Below, in pieces: positions 1 through 8,260 of a stretch of DNA of 64,000 nucleotides. The DNA is from Sedimenticola selenatireducens. Lineage in GTDB: Bacteria > Pseudomonadota > Gammaproteobacteria > Chromatiales > Chromatiaceae. Below the pieces are notes generated by a model. It was not told where the DNA came from. It made no database searches and worked only from the letters and a program-made list of their open reading frames with translations. Every line of letters begins with the position of its first letter. The first letter of the stretch is position 1. The position numbers and the translations under genes are program-made. The stretch covers positions 496,001 through 560,000 of the forward strand of contig NZ_VMNH01000005.1 of NCBI RefSeq assembly GCF_007625115.1, given 5' to 3'.

Positions 1-311
1 GGGATTGCAAATTCACCTGATCCGCGACGCATCATGTGACCTTTCACTAATCCACCCAATGCGTTGAAAACATCGCTGACCTGTTTTCTGGTCAGGCCAG
101 TCTCTTCGGCAATTGACTGAAGGATTTGGTTTTTGGTTTGCTTGGTAGCGATCGCTTTTGGTTTTGCGGGTGCGGCAGCTTTAACTGCAACGGCCTTTTT
201 CTTGGCGGGTGCTTTCTTAGCCACAACCTTCTTCTTAGTGGCTACTTTCTTCTTTGCTACGGGTGCTTTTTTTGCAGCAGTTTTTTTTGCAGCTTGTTTC
301 TTGACGGCCAT
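1..311 (-). CDS. HU/IHF-family DNA-binding protein with Lys/Ala-rich N-terminal tail (3' end outside window)
   Basis: Nucleoid-associated, histone-like DNA-binding protein. The reading frame runs from ATG at 311 off the left edge, giving 103 codons. About the first 58 residues are built from AAKK, APVAKK and KKVA-like units, a tail resembling histone H1 or AlgP. An HU-type N-terminal helix pair follows (TKNQILQSIAEETGLTRKQV). Canonical HU lacks this tail, so this is an extended paralog rather than HupA/HupB. AGGAG lies about 7 nt before the ATG. The beta-arm DNA-binding half of the domain lies outside the window, so it cannot be checked for completeness. Confidence 0.85.
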   Translation of the reverse strand, partial: MAVKKQAAKKTAAKKAPVAKKKVATKKKVVAKKAPAKKKAVAVKAAAPAKPKAIATKQTKNQILQSIAEETGLTRKQVSDVFNALGGLVKGHMMRRGSGEFAI

Positions 312-348
312 GGAAAACTCCTGAGTTAGACCTGAAGTGTGCGCGCTA

Positions 349-376
349 AACATAGCATAGTTTTATAGTTTTCCAA
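349..376 (-). promoter_or_regulatory. Candidate sigma70 promoter of the HU-like gene
   Basis: On the minus strand TTGGAA (376-371) and TATGTT (354-349) are separated by 16 bp. They sit about 40 bp upstream of the start codon of the HU-like gene, and the flanking DNA is AT-rich. Placement fits a short leader of about 30 nt. The -10 element matches the consensus only moderately. Confidence 0.4.
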
Positions 377-575
377 GTGTTTATGCATTGAAATCTGCTA
401 AAAACAGGGCTTTTTTCACGTTTTTTTGCGTGTTCGACCGAATAAGGGCTGTTTGTGGGTAATGTGGAAACAGTTTTTTGCGCTTAACTGGAGGGTGATG
501 GCAGAGGCCGTTGGCCTTTAAAAAATGGGGTGGTAAGCATGAAGGTTGATCGCAATCACTGCTGTTTTTCAAGTG

Positions 576-2144
576 CTAAAGGGTATAGCAAACTCCGCCT
601 CTTCTGCTGTCACCTGAACCTGAAAGTACGCCGTTTTTATTGCGCATCACTGAATGGGCGCCGCCATAGAACAGGCTTTTATGTGACCAGAGATTAACCT
701 GCGGGAACTGGGTGCGCAGTTCTGCAACCACGGCTTCGACTGGTCCGGGTTCAATATTCAGTAGATCGTTTTCATAGTGCATGCGGGATTGCTCAACCGC
801 TTCCTCGATAGGCATGTTGAAGTCGATCAGATTGACCAGCACCTGCATAATTGCACTGCGAATGCGGTTTGATCCACCAGAGCCTGTAGCAATTACCTGG
901 CCATCGTTTGTGACTACCAGGGTCGGCGCCATCATGGATGCGATTCTGCTATTGCGCGGCCATTGATGGAATCCCTTCGGATTAAGATCTTCTTCTCCGA
1001 GCATGTTATTCAGCATGATTCCACAGCCCGGAAGTACATAGCCTGAACCTTCACCATTGGAAAGTGTCATGCTGGCCATGTTGCCAAAGCGATCTGCCAC
1101 GCTGACTTGTGTGGTGCCTCTGGAGAACGCTTTATGATTTCGCATGGTATCCCGATAGCTGCTGAGAAATTCATTATCGAGAATCTCTAAGTCGGTACTC
1201 AGGTCGTCTGTTGAGCCTATGGCGCGGGTATTGCGAAGTTCATGCGTCAACTGCATGGCATGGCCGATGCGCTGAAGATGGTGGATGCTATTGGCGTTGT
1301 ACTTGCCCAGTTTTTCGGCTTCAAGAAGCGACAGCGTGAAGGCAATCAAGATCCCTCCAACCGAAGGGGGTGGGTTGGTGAACAGGCGGGCATGGTGGTA
1401 GCCCAGTTCTAAAGGTTTTCTTTGCTCAACTGAATAAGATTGGAGATCGGCTGGCGATAGACAGCCGCCGTGGTCGCGACAGGTGTTGGTTAGGAGGCGC
1501 CCCATCTCGCCTTGATAAAACAGCGCTTCACCCTCGTGGGCCAGGATCTCAAATCCGTCTGCCATCTCGGAGTTGATAACGACGTCATTCGATTGAGCTA
1601 TTTCACCAGGGCGCTGACTGCATTCATGCAGGCGGAGTGCATCGGGTGTGGATTTGATGATAGGGGATACCAGGTCGGCAATATGGTGTTGGAAGCTGTT
1701 AACCTTAATCCCCTTGCGAGCTGCTTCACAGGCCGGCTGAATTATCTCCCTGAGAGGCATTTTGCAGAGATCGCGATGGATGTTAAAAATGCCTTTTATT
1801 GTCCCGGGTGTGGCTATTGAACCCATGCCGATGTGGAACTCCTGCTGCACTGTGCCGAAGTCAGCAACGATGGGGTAAAAGTCCAGATCCTGCTCGGTTG
1901 GTCTGCTGTGCGGTGTTTGCACAAAAAAATCGTAAAGAGTGGGCCTTTCGTTTTTGGTCTGGGCCATCAGAAACCCGCCACCCCCCAGTGATGCGAGGAC
2001 TGGCTCTGCAACACAGCTGGCAAACAGGGCGGCGAGCGCGGCATCAAATGCGTTGCCACCTACACGAAGAATCTCTTTGGCGGCATTGGCGGTGACTTCA
2101 TGGCCGGCGGCCACAACCCCTGCAGATGACTTCATTGCGCTCAT
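576..2144 (-). CDS. ggt: Gamma-glutamyltransferase family protein
   Basis: Ntn-hydrolase of the gamma-glutamyltranspeptidase family (522 aa), which cleaves or transfers the gamma-glutamyl group of glutathione and related compounds. The N-terminus shows the family pattern GGNAFDAALAA and a glycine run SLGGGGFL. The autoprocessing site is a Thr-Thr pair before QVSVADRFGNMAS, making Thr345 the likely nucleophile of the small subunit. The GSGGSNRI motif near residue 420 contributes to the active site. No signal peptide is visible, unlike periplasmic E. coli Ggt, so it resembles the cytoplasmic YwrD-like branch. It is a single-gene unit facing away from the large gene at 2479. Substrate is unproven. 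Confidence 0.9.
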   Translation of the reverse strand: MSAMKSSAGVVAAGHEVTANAAKEILRVGGNAFDAALAALFASCVAEPVLASLGGGGFLMAQTKNERPTLYDFFVQTPHSRPTEQDLDFYPIVADFGTVQQEFHIGMGSIATPGTIKGIFNIHRDLCKMPLREIIQPACEAARKGIKVNSFQHHIADLVSPIIKSTPDALRLHECSQRPGEIAQSNDVVINSEMADGFEILAHEGEALFYQGEMGRLLTNTCRDHGGCLSPADLQSYSVEQRKPLELGYHHARLFTNPPPSVGGILIAFTLSLLEAEKLGKYNANSIHHLQRIGHAMQLTHELRNTRAIGSTDDLSTDLEILDNEFLSSYRDTMRNHKAFSRGTTQVSVADRFGNMASMTLSNGEGSGYVLPGCGIMLNNMLGEEDLNPKGFHQWPRNSRIASMMAPTLVVTNDGQVIATGSGGSNRIRSAIMQVLVNLIDFNMPIEEAVEQSRMHYENDLLNIEPGPVEAVVAELRTQFPQVNLWSHKSLFYGGAHSVMRNKNGVLSGSGDSRRGGVCYTL

Positions 2145-2478
2145 TCCCGGCTCGATTCTGTGTTGTCAGTTCAAGTATTAGTCTAATTATGCCGATAAAC
2201 TTGCTGTTTCTATAGATAAACAGCGGCATTATCTGAATTCTCCGCTGACAGTATGTCATAAATTAGCGTGAGATTTATGCGGACTTTGTCTGACGATCTG
2301 TCAGGTTTGATATATGCTTTCTGTTACCTATCGAGCACCCTCATAGATGCAGAAATGGATTCTGCATCAAGGGTAATGGATAACGATCACACTCAGGCGC
2401 ATTTTTTGGGGTGATAGGCGACGGGAAAAGGGAATAGCCGGGTTTCAGGGGATGAGTTAAGAGGTAGGGAGTTGGTCT
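2145..2478. other. Divergent intergenic region between ggt and the 1665-aa gene
   Basis: This 334-bp stretch separates two divergent genes and must carry both promoters. No coding potential is convincing. A short inverted repeat (CTGAC at 2290-2294, GTCAG at 2300-2304) lies within a weak promoter-like pair, TTGTCT and GATATA spaced 17 bp. I found no good CRP palindrome, although the downstream protein has cyclic-nucleotide-binding domains. Confidence 0.4.
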
Positions 2479-5400
2479 ATGGCCGTAGTACCCAAACAGA
2501 ACGGATTGGATATTCTGCGGAAGCTGGTTCCGCTTAATACGCTCACAGAGGATACTCTGGCCGAGCTGATGGATTCTGTTGAATTTGAGAAAGTCGCTAA
2601 GGGCGACACTATATTTAACGCGGGTGATACGGACCCTGAACGGATCTATCTGCTGTCCGGGAAGCTTGGGGTAATTGAAGCCGGTAAAGAGATAGACACT
2701 GTTGCGGCAGGCACAAATATGGCCCGCTATCCTGTTGCGCACCACATCCCACGTAAATATTCAGTACAGGCAAAAACGAAAGTGGAGGTTGTTCGTATAG
2801 GCAACCGTTTACTGAGTGATCTGCTCTCCCGGGGTGGTAATGCCTTGTATCAGGTTGAAGAGCTGAATACTGACTCCGAAGATGACTGGATGAGTCAGCT
2901 GCTGTTGTCGCCTATTTTTCAACGCATTCCTGCGGCCAATATTCAGAACATCATGATGCGTATGGAGGAGGTGCAGGTTACTGCCGGAGAGGTAGTTATC
3001 AGACAAGGTGATGAGGGGGACTATTTTTACCTCATTAACCGTGGTCAATGCTCCATCACAAAAGAGGGTAGGAGTGGCGATTTAACTGAACTTGCCACCC
3101 TGGGTCCGGGTGATTCTGTGGGTGAAGAATCCCTCCTTTCAGGGCAGAAGCGAGGTAGTACGGTCAGCATGATGACAGATGGTATTCTGTTTCGCCTGGG
3201 AAAAAAGGATTTCATCGAATACATCAAGCTACCCCTGGCTAACTCGATCAGCTATGACATCGCCAAGGAGAAAGTTGCAAAAGGGGCGGTTTGGCTGGAT
3301 GTCCGGTCTGCCTTAGAGTTTGAACGGGCACATATCCCACAGAGTAAAAACATCCCTTTCAATGAGCTTCGCTCCAAACTTTCCGGACTTGATTCAAGTA
3401 AAACCTACGTCGTCTATTGCCAGGACGGATTGGTCAGTTCTACCGCAATCTATCTGTTGATGGAGCGTGATCTGGACGGGTTTGTTCTGGAGCGTGGGCT
3501 TGAGTCGGTTCCGGATGATGTGATCAATAAAGAGCCTGTTCAGGATGGGGCGCAGATCATTAATCTCCGGCCAGAACAGGAAGAGACCAAGGTAGCACCG
3601 CCTGACAGTAAAACCGCACCAGATGATGAGGCTGGGTTACTCCGTCAGCGGTTGCAAAAGACAGAGGCTCAGGCTCAGGAACAGTTACAGCGCGCCCGAA
3701 AAATGAAGCTGGCAATGGAGAAGCTCAAAGGGCGTTTGACTGAAATGGAGGAGGAGGGCGAACGCGAAGGCAAAGAGCGCCAACGCTTGGTGACTGAGAT
3801 AGAGAGTTTGCAGAATAGGCTGCGCGATCGTGATGAAGCACATGGTGCGCTGAAGCAGAAACAATCGGCTGTCAATGAGCAGTTGGGTGAATTGAAAGCA
3901 GAGCGGGATCAGCTGCAGGAAGAGTTGACCAAGCAGTGTCAGCATGTTGGGAAACTGGAAAAACGGCTTGAGGGCAAACAGCAAGAAGAGGACGCGCTTA
4001 AAAAGGCCCTTACTGAAGGAAGTGAAAAACATCAACAAGCGCTAACAACACTTCAAGCTAAGTTTAATGAAGAGGCCCTGGCGCGTTCGAACTTGGATGA
4101 GCAGAGCAGGTCCCTGCAGCAGACGCTCGAAAAATCCAACGCTGAAATTGAAAATCTCAAATCTGAATTGCAGGCTCGCGACACATCAATCATTGAGTTG
4201 CAACAGAGTGAACAGGCGCTGCAAGAGGGGAAGCGTGTCCTTGAATCTGATCAGGCCGCGTTACAGGGCGAACTCGATAAAGCCCGAGTCGAAATCGACC
4301 GGTTGTCGAGTGATCTACAATCGAAAGGACAATCAATTGATGCGTTAGAGCAACAGCAGCAAGTATTAGGAGAGACTCAGGTTGAGCTTGACAGGCTCAA
4401 TGCTGAACTGCAGGTCCGTGATAAAACCATTCAGCAGTTACAACACAATCAACAGTTACTAGAAACCGCACAAGCGGAAATTACTGCGCTTGAGTCAGCA
4501 CGGAGTAAGCTGGAAAGTGAAGGAGAAGCACTGCAGTCAGGTCTTGAACAGGCACGCGATGAAGTTCACAGGCTGACTGATGAAATAGCAAGTCATTCGA
4601 AACAAAATGAAGCGCAAGCGAGCAAGCTAGAGCAGTTGGAGGCCGCACTAAAAGAGGCCCAGGATGCAGTCAATACACTGCAGGCCGAACATGCTCACGT
4701 CGGTGAGAGTGAGCAGTCTCTGCAGGTGTCGCTGTCAAAGGCGGAGAGTCGCATTGCAGTGCTTGAGTCTGATCTCTCCAATCAGGGAAGTAATAACAAC
4801 AAGTTGACGGAACAGTTGGCTGTTGCAGAGAAACAGCAACTGCTGCTCAACTCAGAACTGGATCAGTTGCGTGCCGAGCTGGAAGGGACGAGCGCCCAGG
4901 TCTCACAGCTGGAATCAGAGCGTACTGAGCTGGAAAAAATACATCAGCAACATAAGACAGAGTTGGAATCGACCCTTAAGCAGTCACTCTATGAGGCGAT
5001 AGAGGGGCGTACTCAGGCTGAGCATGGCATTCTTTCTGTTACCGATGAGCGGGACCGCTTGGCTGCTGAGTTGACCGTTCTCAAGACGGCGCATAGCCAA
5101 TTACAACAGCAACTGCTTACACGCGAGAAGGACTTTGCGGAGTTGGACGCTAAGGGCAGTGTAGAGGAAGGTGAAGCACTGCAATCCAGTAAAGCAGAGC
5201 AGGCACGACTGGAAGCCTCGCTGGCTGAGGCAACGACGGCATTGGCCAGTTTACAGCAGACGATCGAGGCAAAAGATCAAGAGCTGGCCACGTTAGTGCA
5301 AAGCCTGAATGAAAGGCAAGAGGAAGAGGCACATGCCAGTGTGCGATTGAGTGAAGTCGAGAGTGCCGTCACAACACTACAGGATGATGCTCAGGCCCAG

Positions 5401-7476
5401 GCAGAATTGCTTGCGCTTATGGAGGCCGAGAAACAGCGTCTTGAAAAGGTGCATGAAGATGACCAGAAGCAGATTAAGGCGCTTGAGGCGAGGCTCGCTC
5501 AAGATAAAGCGGAGGGACAGTATTCACAGGATGAGTTGTCGGGTTTACGTGTAGAGCTTGAAGAGCTGGCAGCGGCAAAAATGGCCGCAGAAGAGGCCCT
5601 GGCACGAGCAGAGCAGCGGAAGACATCGGATTCAAAAGGCAGTGTGGATGTCAGGGCACTACAGGCTGAGCTGGCAACCTTAAATGATGCGTTGGATGAG
5701 GCGGATCACTCTTACGAACAGCTGAATGAAGAGAAGCTGGCGCTTGAAGAGGCGTTAGGTCGTTTGCAAGAACAGATCAGTGAACCGGATGATGAGGCGC
5801 TGACACAGCAGAGCGAAGAGGTGATAGCGGCCTTGCGTGCAGAATTGGAGTTGGTGCGAGAACAGGCAGAGGCGGATGTTAGTGAGATGCGTGCTGCGCT
5901 AAAGGCGACCGAGCACAATGGTGAGCAAATGAAATCGCCTGTAGATTCCGGGGCCATCACTGCACTGCGCGAAGAGTTGGAACAAGCTCGCCTGTCGATC
6001 AAGGAGAAAGAGCTGAGCAGCTCAGCGGATGCTGCAGAATGTGAAGTATTGCGACAAGATATTGATAAGTTAAAGCGTTCCCTGGATGAGCGAAGCGCCG
6101 AATTGGAGAGGGCGAGGAAAGAGGGGTTGCTGCTGGAAGAGAAGACTGAAGAGCGCAATAGTGAGATTGACCGATTGAAGCTGGCACTGGAGGCGGCACA
6201 GGTTGATGCGGATGAAGCACAGTTTAAAAGAGATGAGGCGCTCGAGACAAGAAAGCAGGTGGAAGATGCCCTGTATAAATTACAAAAGCAGGTGGAGAGT
6301 GAGCGACCGAGAGATGACCTGCTGGATAAACGTCTTGCCAGTAATGCGGCGAGTTATGATACAGCGCCCGTTTCGAGTGGTAAGCGTACTTTTACCGGTT
6401 TAGTGGCCGGTGCTGTGCTGGCTTTTGCGGGTGCTGAGGCGCTTTCTATTTTGGGTGGCAAGGGTGAGATCATCAGTGGCTATCTGGATGGAGGTGAATC
6501 AGTGGTGTCGGCTGAATCGCCGGTGTCTGATTCGATTGTTCAGAATGAAAGTGTAATCCCTGCAATTGAAACGCCTTTGTCCCTGCCGGCCGAAGTGTCC
6601 TCAGTTGTAGAGATAAAGAAGCAACCAGATCCTCAGCCAGTGATTAAAGAACCGGCCTCGATACCTGTTGTCCCGCCCGTTATTGTGCGTAATCCACCAG
6701 AGCCAGTAAAAAAAGCACCGCCAAAATCACGCGAACCAGAAACCGGCAGTCGTATTCAGGATAGATTGTTTGATGGAGGCAGTGGTCCGGAGATGCGCTA
6801 TGTTAGAGGTGGCGCATTTGATATGGGTAGTCGGGTCAACCATTTGGCGAGTGAAGAGCAGCCTGTTCATGAGGTGAAGCTGGGCAGCTTCAGCATTGGT
6901 CAACATGAAGTCTCTTTCAGAGAGTATGAGGTGTTTGCTGCAGCGACAGGGCGTCCCTTACCTGATGATCTGGGCTGGGGGCAGGGGCCGCGCCCAGTCA
7001 TCAATGTAAGCTGGAATGATGCTAAAGCCTATACGGTTTGGCTGACTGAGCAGACTGGTCATAATTATCGTTTGCCGACCGAAGCGGAGTGGGAATATGC
7101 TGCCGCTGCGGGGACTGATACCCCATATTGGTGGGGTTTTGATCTGGGCTCTGGTAAGGCCAATTGTTTCAATTGTGGCAGTCAGTGGGATGGGGTTTCA
7201 ACGGCTCCTGTCGGAAGATTTGAGGCGAATCCCTATGGTCTGCATAACACCGCAGGAAATGTTATGGAGTGGGTGGATGATTGCTATCACTTCAGTTATG
7301 TAGGCGCCCCTTCTGATGGTTCAAGTTGGCAAGAAGCCGGTTGTACCGAGCGAGTTATTCGCGGCGGTGCATTTAATAAGCCGGGAGAGAGTCTCAGGGT
7401 CACCAAACGGGGCCGGCATGATGCCAATGCCAAACTCTTTGTGCTGGGATTTCGCGTGGCAAGGGATGTTCGCTAG
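2479..7476 (+). CDS. Giant multidomain membrane protein: two cNMP-binding domains, rhodanese, long coiled coil, TM helix, FGE/SUMF1-like domain
   Basis: A 1665-residue protein of unknown function. Residues about 10-125 form a degenerate cNMP-binding fold. Residues 140-252 form a second one whose phosphate-binding cassette keeps Glu216 and Arg225 (GEESLLSGQKRGST), so it could bind cAMP or cGMP. Residues 255-355 are a rhodanese domain with Cys314 (YCQDGLVSS). Residues about 385-1280 are nearly continuous heptad coiled coil, followed by a single membrane helix (about 1303-1325), a Pro-rich linker and an FGE-sulfatase/SUMF1 fold (1437-1665; RLPTEAEWE at 1531, RGGAF at 1628, GFRVA near the end). 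The C-terminal strand region lacks the Cys pair of true formylglycine-generating enzymes. Predicted topology is a cytoplasmic sensor and rod with the FGE-like domain in the periplasm. GGGAG before the ATG supports the start. Confidence 0.9.
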   Translation: MAVVPKQNGLDILRKLVPLNTLTEDTLAELMDSVEFEKVAKGDTIFNAGDTDPERIYLLSGKLGVIEAGKEIDTVAAGTNMARYPVAHHIPRKYSVQAKTKVEVVRIGNRLLSDLLSRGGNALYQVEELNTDSEDDWMSQLLLSPIFQRIPAANIQNIMMRMEEVQVTAGEVVIRQGDEGDYFYLINRGQCSITKEGRSGDLTELATLGPGDSVGEESLLSGQKRGSTVSMMTDGILFRLGKKDFIEYIKLPLANSISYDIAKEKVAKGAVWLDVRSALEFERAHIPQSKNIPFNELRSKLSGLDSSKTYVVYCQDGLVSSTAIYLLMERDLDGFVLERGLESVPDDVINKEPVQDGAQIINLRPEQEETKVAPPDSKTAPDDEAGLLRQRLQKTEAQAQEQLQRARKMKLAMEKLKGRLTEMEEEGEREGKERQRLVTEIESLQNRLRDRDEAHGALKQKQSAVNEQLGELKAERDQLQEELTKQCQHVGKLEKRLEGKQQEEDALKKALTEGSEKHQQALTTLQAKFNEEALARSNLDEQSRSLQQTLEKSNAEIENLKSELQARDTSIIELQQSEQALQEGKRVLESDQAALQGELDKARVEIDRLSSDLQSKGQSIDALEQQQQVLGETQVELDRLNAELQVRDKTIQQLQHNQQLLETAQAEITALESARSKLESEGEALQSGLEQARDEVHRLTDEIASHSKQNEAQASKLEQLEAALKEAQDAVNTLQAEHAHVGESEQSLQVSLSKAESRIAVLESDLSNQGSNNNKLTEQLAVAEKQQLLLNSELDQLRAELEGTSAQVSQLESERTELEKIHQQHKTELESTLKQSLYEAIEGRTQAEHGILSVTDERDRLAAELTVLKTAHSQLQQQLLTREKDFAELDAKGSVEEGEALQSSKAEQARLEASLAEATTALASLQQTIEAKDQELATLVQSLNERQEEEAHASVRLSEVESAVTTLQDDAQAQAELLALMEAEKQRLEKVHEDDQKQIKALEARLAQDKAEGQYSQDELSGLRVELEELAAAKMAAEEALARAEQRKTSDSKGSVDVRALQAELATLNDALDEADHSYEQLNEEKLALEEALGRLQEQISEPDDEALTQQSEEVIAALRAELELVREQAEADVSEMRAALKATEHNGEQMKSPVDSGAITALREELEQARLSIKEKELSSSADAAECEVLRQDIDKLKRSLDERSAELERARKEGLLLEEKTEERNSEIDRLKLALEAAQVDADEAQFKRDEALETRKQVEDALYKLQKQVESERPRDDLLDKRLASNAASYDTAPVSSGKRTFTGLVAGAVLAFAGAEALSILGGKGEIISGYLDGGESVVSAESPVSDSIVQNESVIPAIETPLSLPAEVSSVVEIKKQPDPQPVIKEPASIPVVPPVIVRNPPEPVKKAPPKSREPETGSRIQDRLFDGGSGPEMRYVRGGAFDMGSRVNHLASEEQPVHEVKLGSFSIGQHEVSFREYEVFAAATGRPLPDDLGWGQGPRPVINVSWNDAKAYTVWLTEQTGHNYRLPTEAEWEYAAAAGTDTPYWWGFDLGSGKANCFNCGSQWDGVSTAPVGRFEANPYGLHNTAGNVMEWVDDCYHFSYVGAPSDGSSWQEAGCTERVIRGGAFNKPGESLRVTKRGRHDANAKLFVLGFRVARDVR

Positions 7477-7489
7477 TATAAATAAATAA

Positions 7490-7533
7490 GACCCGGGATG
7501 CGGCCGCATCCCGGGTCATACACAACGTTTTTT
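7490..7533. terminator. 28-bp perfect palindrome acting as bidirectional terminator
   Basis: Positions 7490-7517 form an uninterrupted 28-bp palindrome whose arms are GACCCGGGATGCGG and its exact complement. It sits between the stop of the 1665-aa gene and the stop of the convergent gene at 7543. A T-run (7528-7533) follows on the plus strand after a 10-nt gap. On the minus strand the hairpin is followed by TTATTTATTTATAC. It probably terminates both convergent genes. Confidence 0.7.
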
Positions 7534-7542
7534 CAGTATGAA

Positions 7543-7749
7543 TTAATCAAAGAAACTATCGATAGGTTTCGTCGCGAGGTCAGGAGTAAGCCGAGCCAGC
7601 TTGCAGTTTTGCACAAGTGTCATCTCTTGAAGTTGTAGGGTGGGGCGCAAAATATCGTGTGGTCCGCCATTGAGGACCTGGGTAGGACGTTTCTCGGAGC
7701 TGCTCTTCTCGAGCAGTGCTCCACTCGCCATGTCATATGTACAGATCAT
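7543..7749 (-). CDS. Small hypothetical protein (68 aa)
   Basis: A 68-residue soluble protein that I do not recognise. It starts MICTYDMASGALLEK and ends with an acidic or aromatic tail, with two Cys and no membrane segment. AAGGGGG lies about 7 nt upstream of the ATG, a good ribosome-binding site. It ends next to the bidirectional terminator at 7490 and faces away from the CbrX-like gene, so it has its own promoter region. Ribosome-binding site, terminator and isolated position favour a real gene, but no conserved domain can be named. Confidence 0.55.
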   Translation of the reverse strand: MICTYDMASGALLEKSSSEKRPTQVLNGGPHDILRPTLQLQEMTLVQNCKLARLTPDLATKPIDSFFD

Positions 7750-7978
7750 CTTGCACCCCCTTAGCCGGTGGATTAATCGACCTCATATTATCTAGCGGTC
7801 GTCTGATAGATATCTTTAGGACTATTTTTTTAGCGGCTTATTCAAAATTGGGCGACGCTGAAAGTAAATATTTTTCTTCCTTGGATAAGGATTCATTTCG
7901 CTTAATTCAATCAACTATACTGTCTGGTATTCATAATGATGGTGTGTCGGTGCGACAGCAGTGCTGTCCAGGGGTGAG

Positions 7979-8260
7979 ATGACAAAAAAGCAAAAACAGG
8001 TAAAAGAGCGTGTGCCTGGAGCTGGTCGAGCCAAAATGTTGGTCGCGGCCATGCTTGGAGGATTGCTGCTCAATCCCCCGTTGCTGGAAATTTCCTCGGT
8101 AGATCCGATGGCCCGTTTGTTTGGATGGCCGCTGATTCTTTTCTATATCAATGCGATCTGGATATTGTTAATCATCATGGTGCTCATGCCAAAGATCGGT
8201 TTGTGGGTAAAGATGGCCGCGGCGACAGTTAAGCGATTATTGGGCAGAGGGTCGGCCTGA
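7979..8260 (+). CDS. CbrX-like small membrane protein coupled to the sensor kinase
   Basis: A 93-residue protein with a basic N-terminus and two predicted membrane helices (about residues 18-40 and 50-73). Start ATG 7979 follows AGGGGTGAG. An in-frame ATG at 7961 is less likely because it has no such site. The stop overlaps the start of the SLC5-kinase gene (ATGA-type overlap, TGATG at 8258-8262), implying translational coupling. In Pseudomonas the small gene cbrX occupies the same coupled position before cbrA. A role as accessory subunit of the transporter-like sensor is inferred from context. Confidence 0.8.
   Translation: MTKKQKQVKERVPGAGRAKMLVAAMLGGLLLNPPLLEISSVDPMARLFGWPLILFYINAIWILLIIMVLMPKIGLWVKMAAATVKRLLGRGSA

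Noticed and set aside
126-329. Two overlapping plus-strand frames of 63-67 aa, rich in Phe and Ala or Gly
   Set aside because: They are the antisense shadow of the Lys/Ala codons of the HU-like gene, which has a good start and domain match.
2145-2478. CRP-type cAMP operator in front of the cNMP-domain protein
   Set aside because: Only isolated TCACA-like half-sites were seen, with no TGTGA-N6-TCACA palindrome.
6789-7476. Sulfatase-modifying formylglycine-generating enzyme activity
   Set aside because: The catalytic Cys pair is absent and no sulfatase gene is nearby. Only the fold can be claimed.
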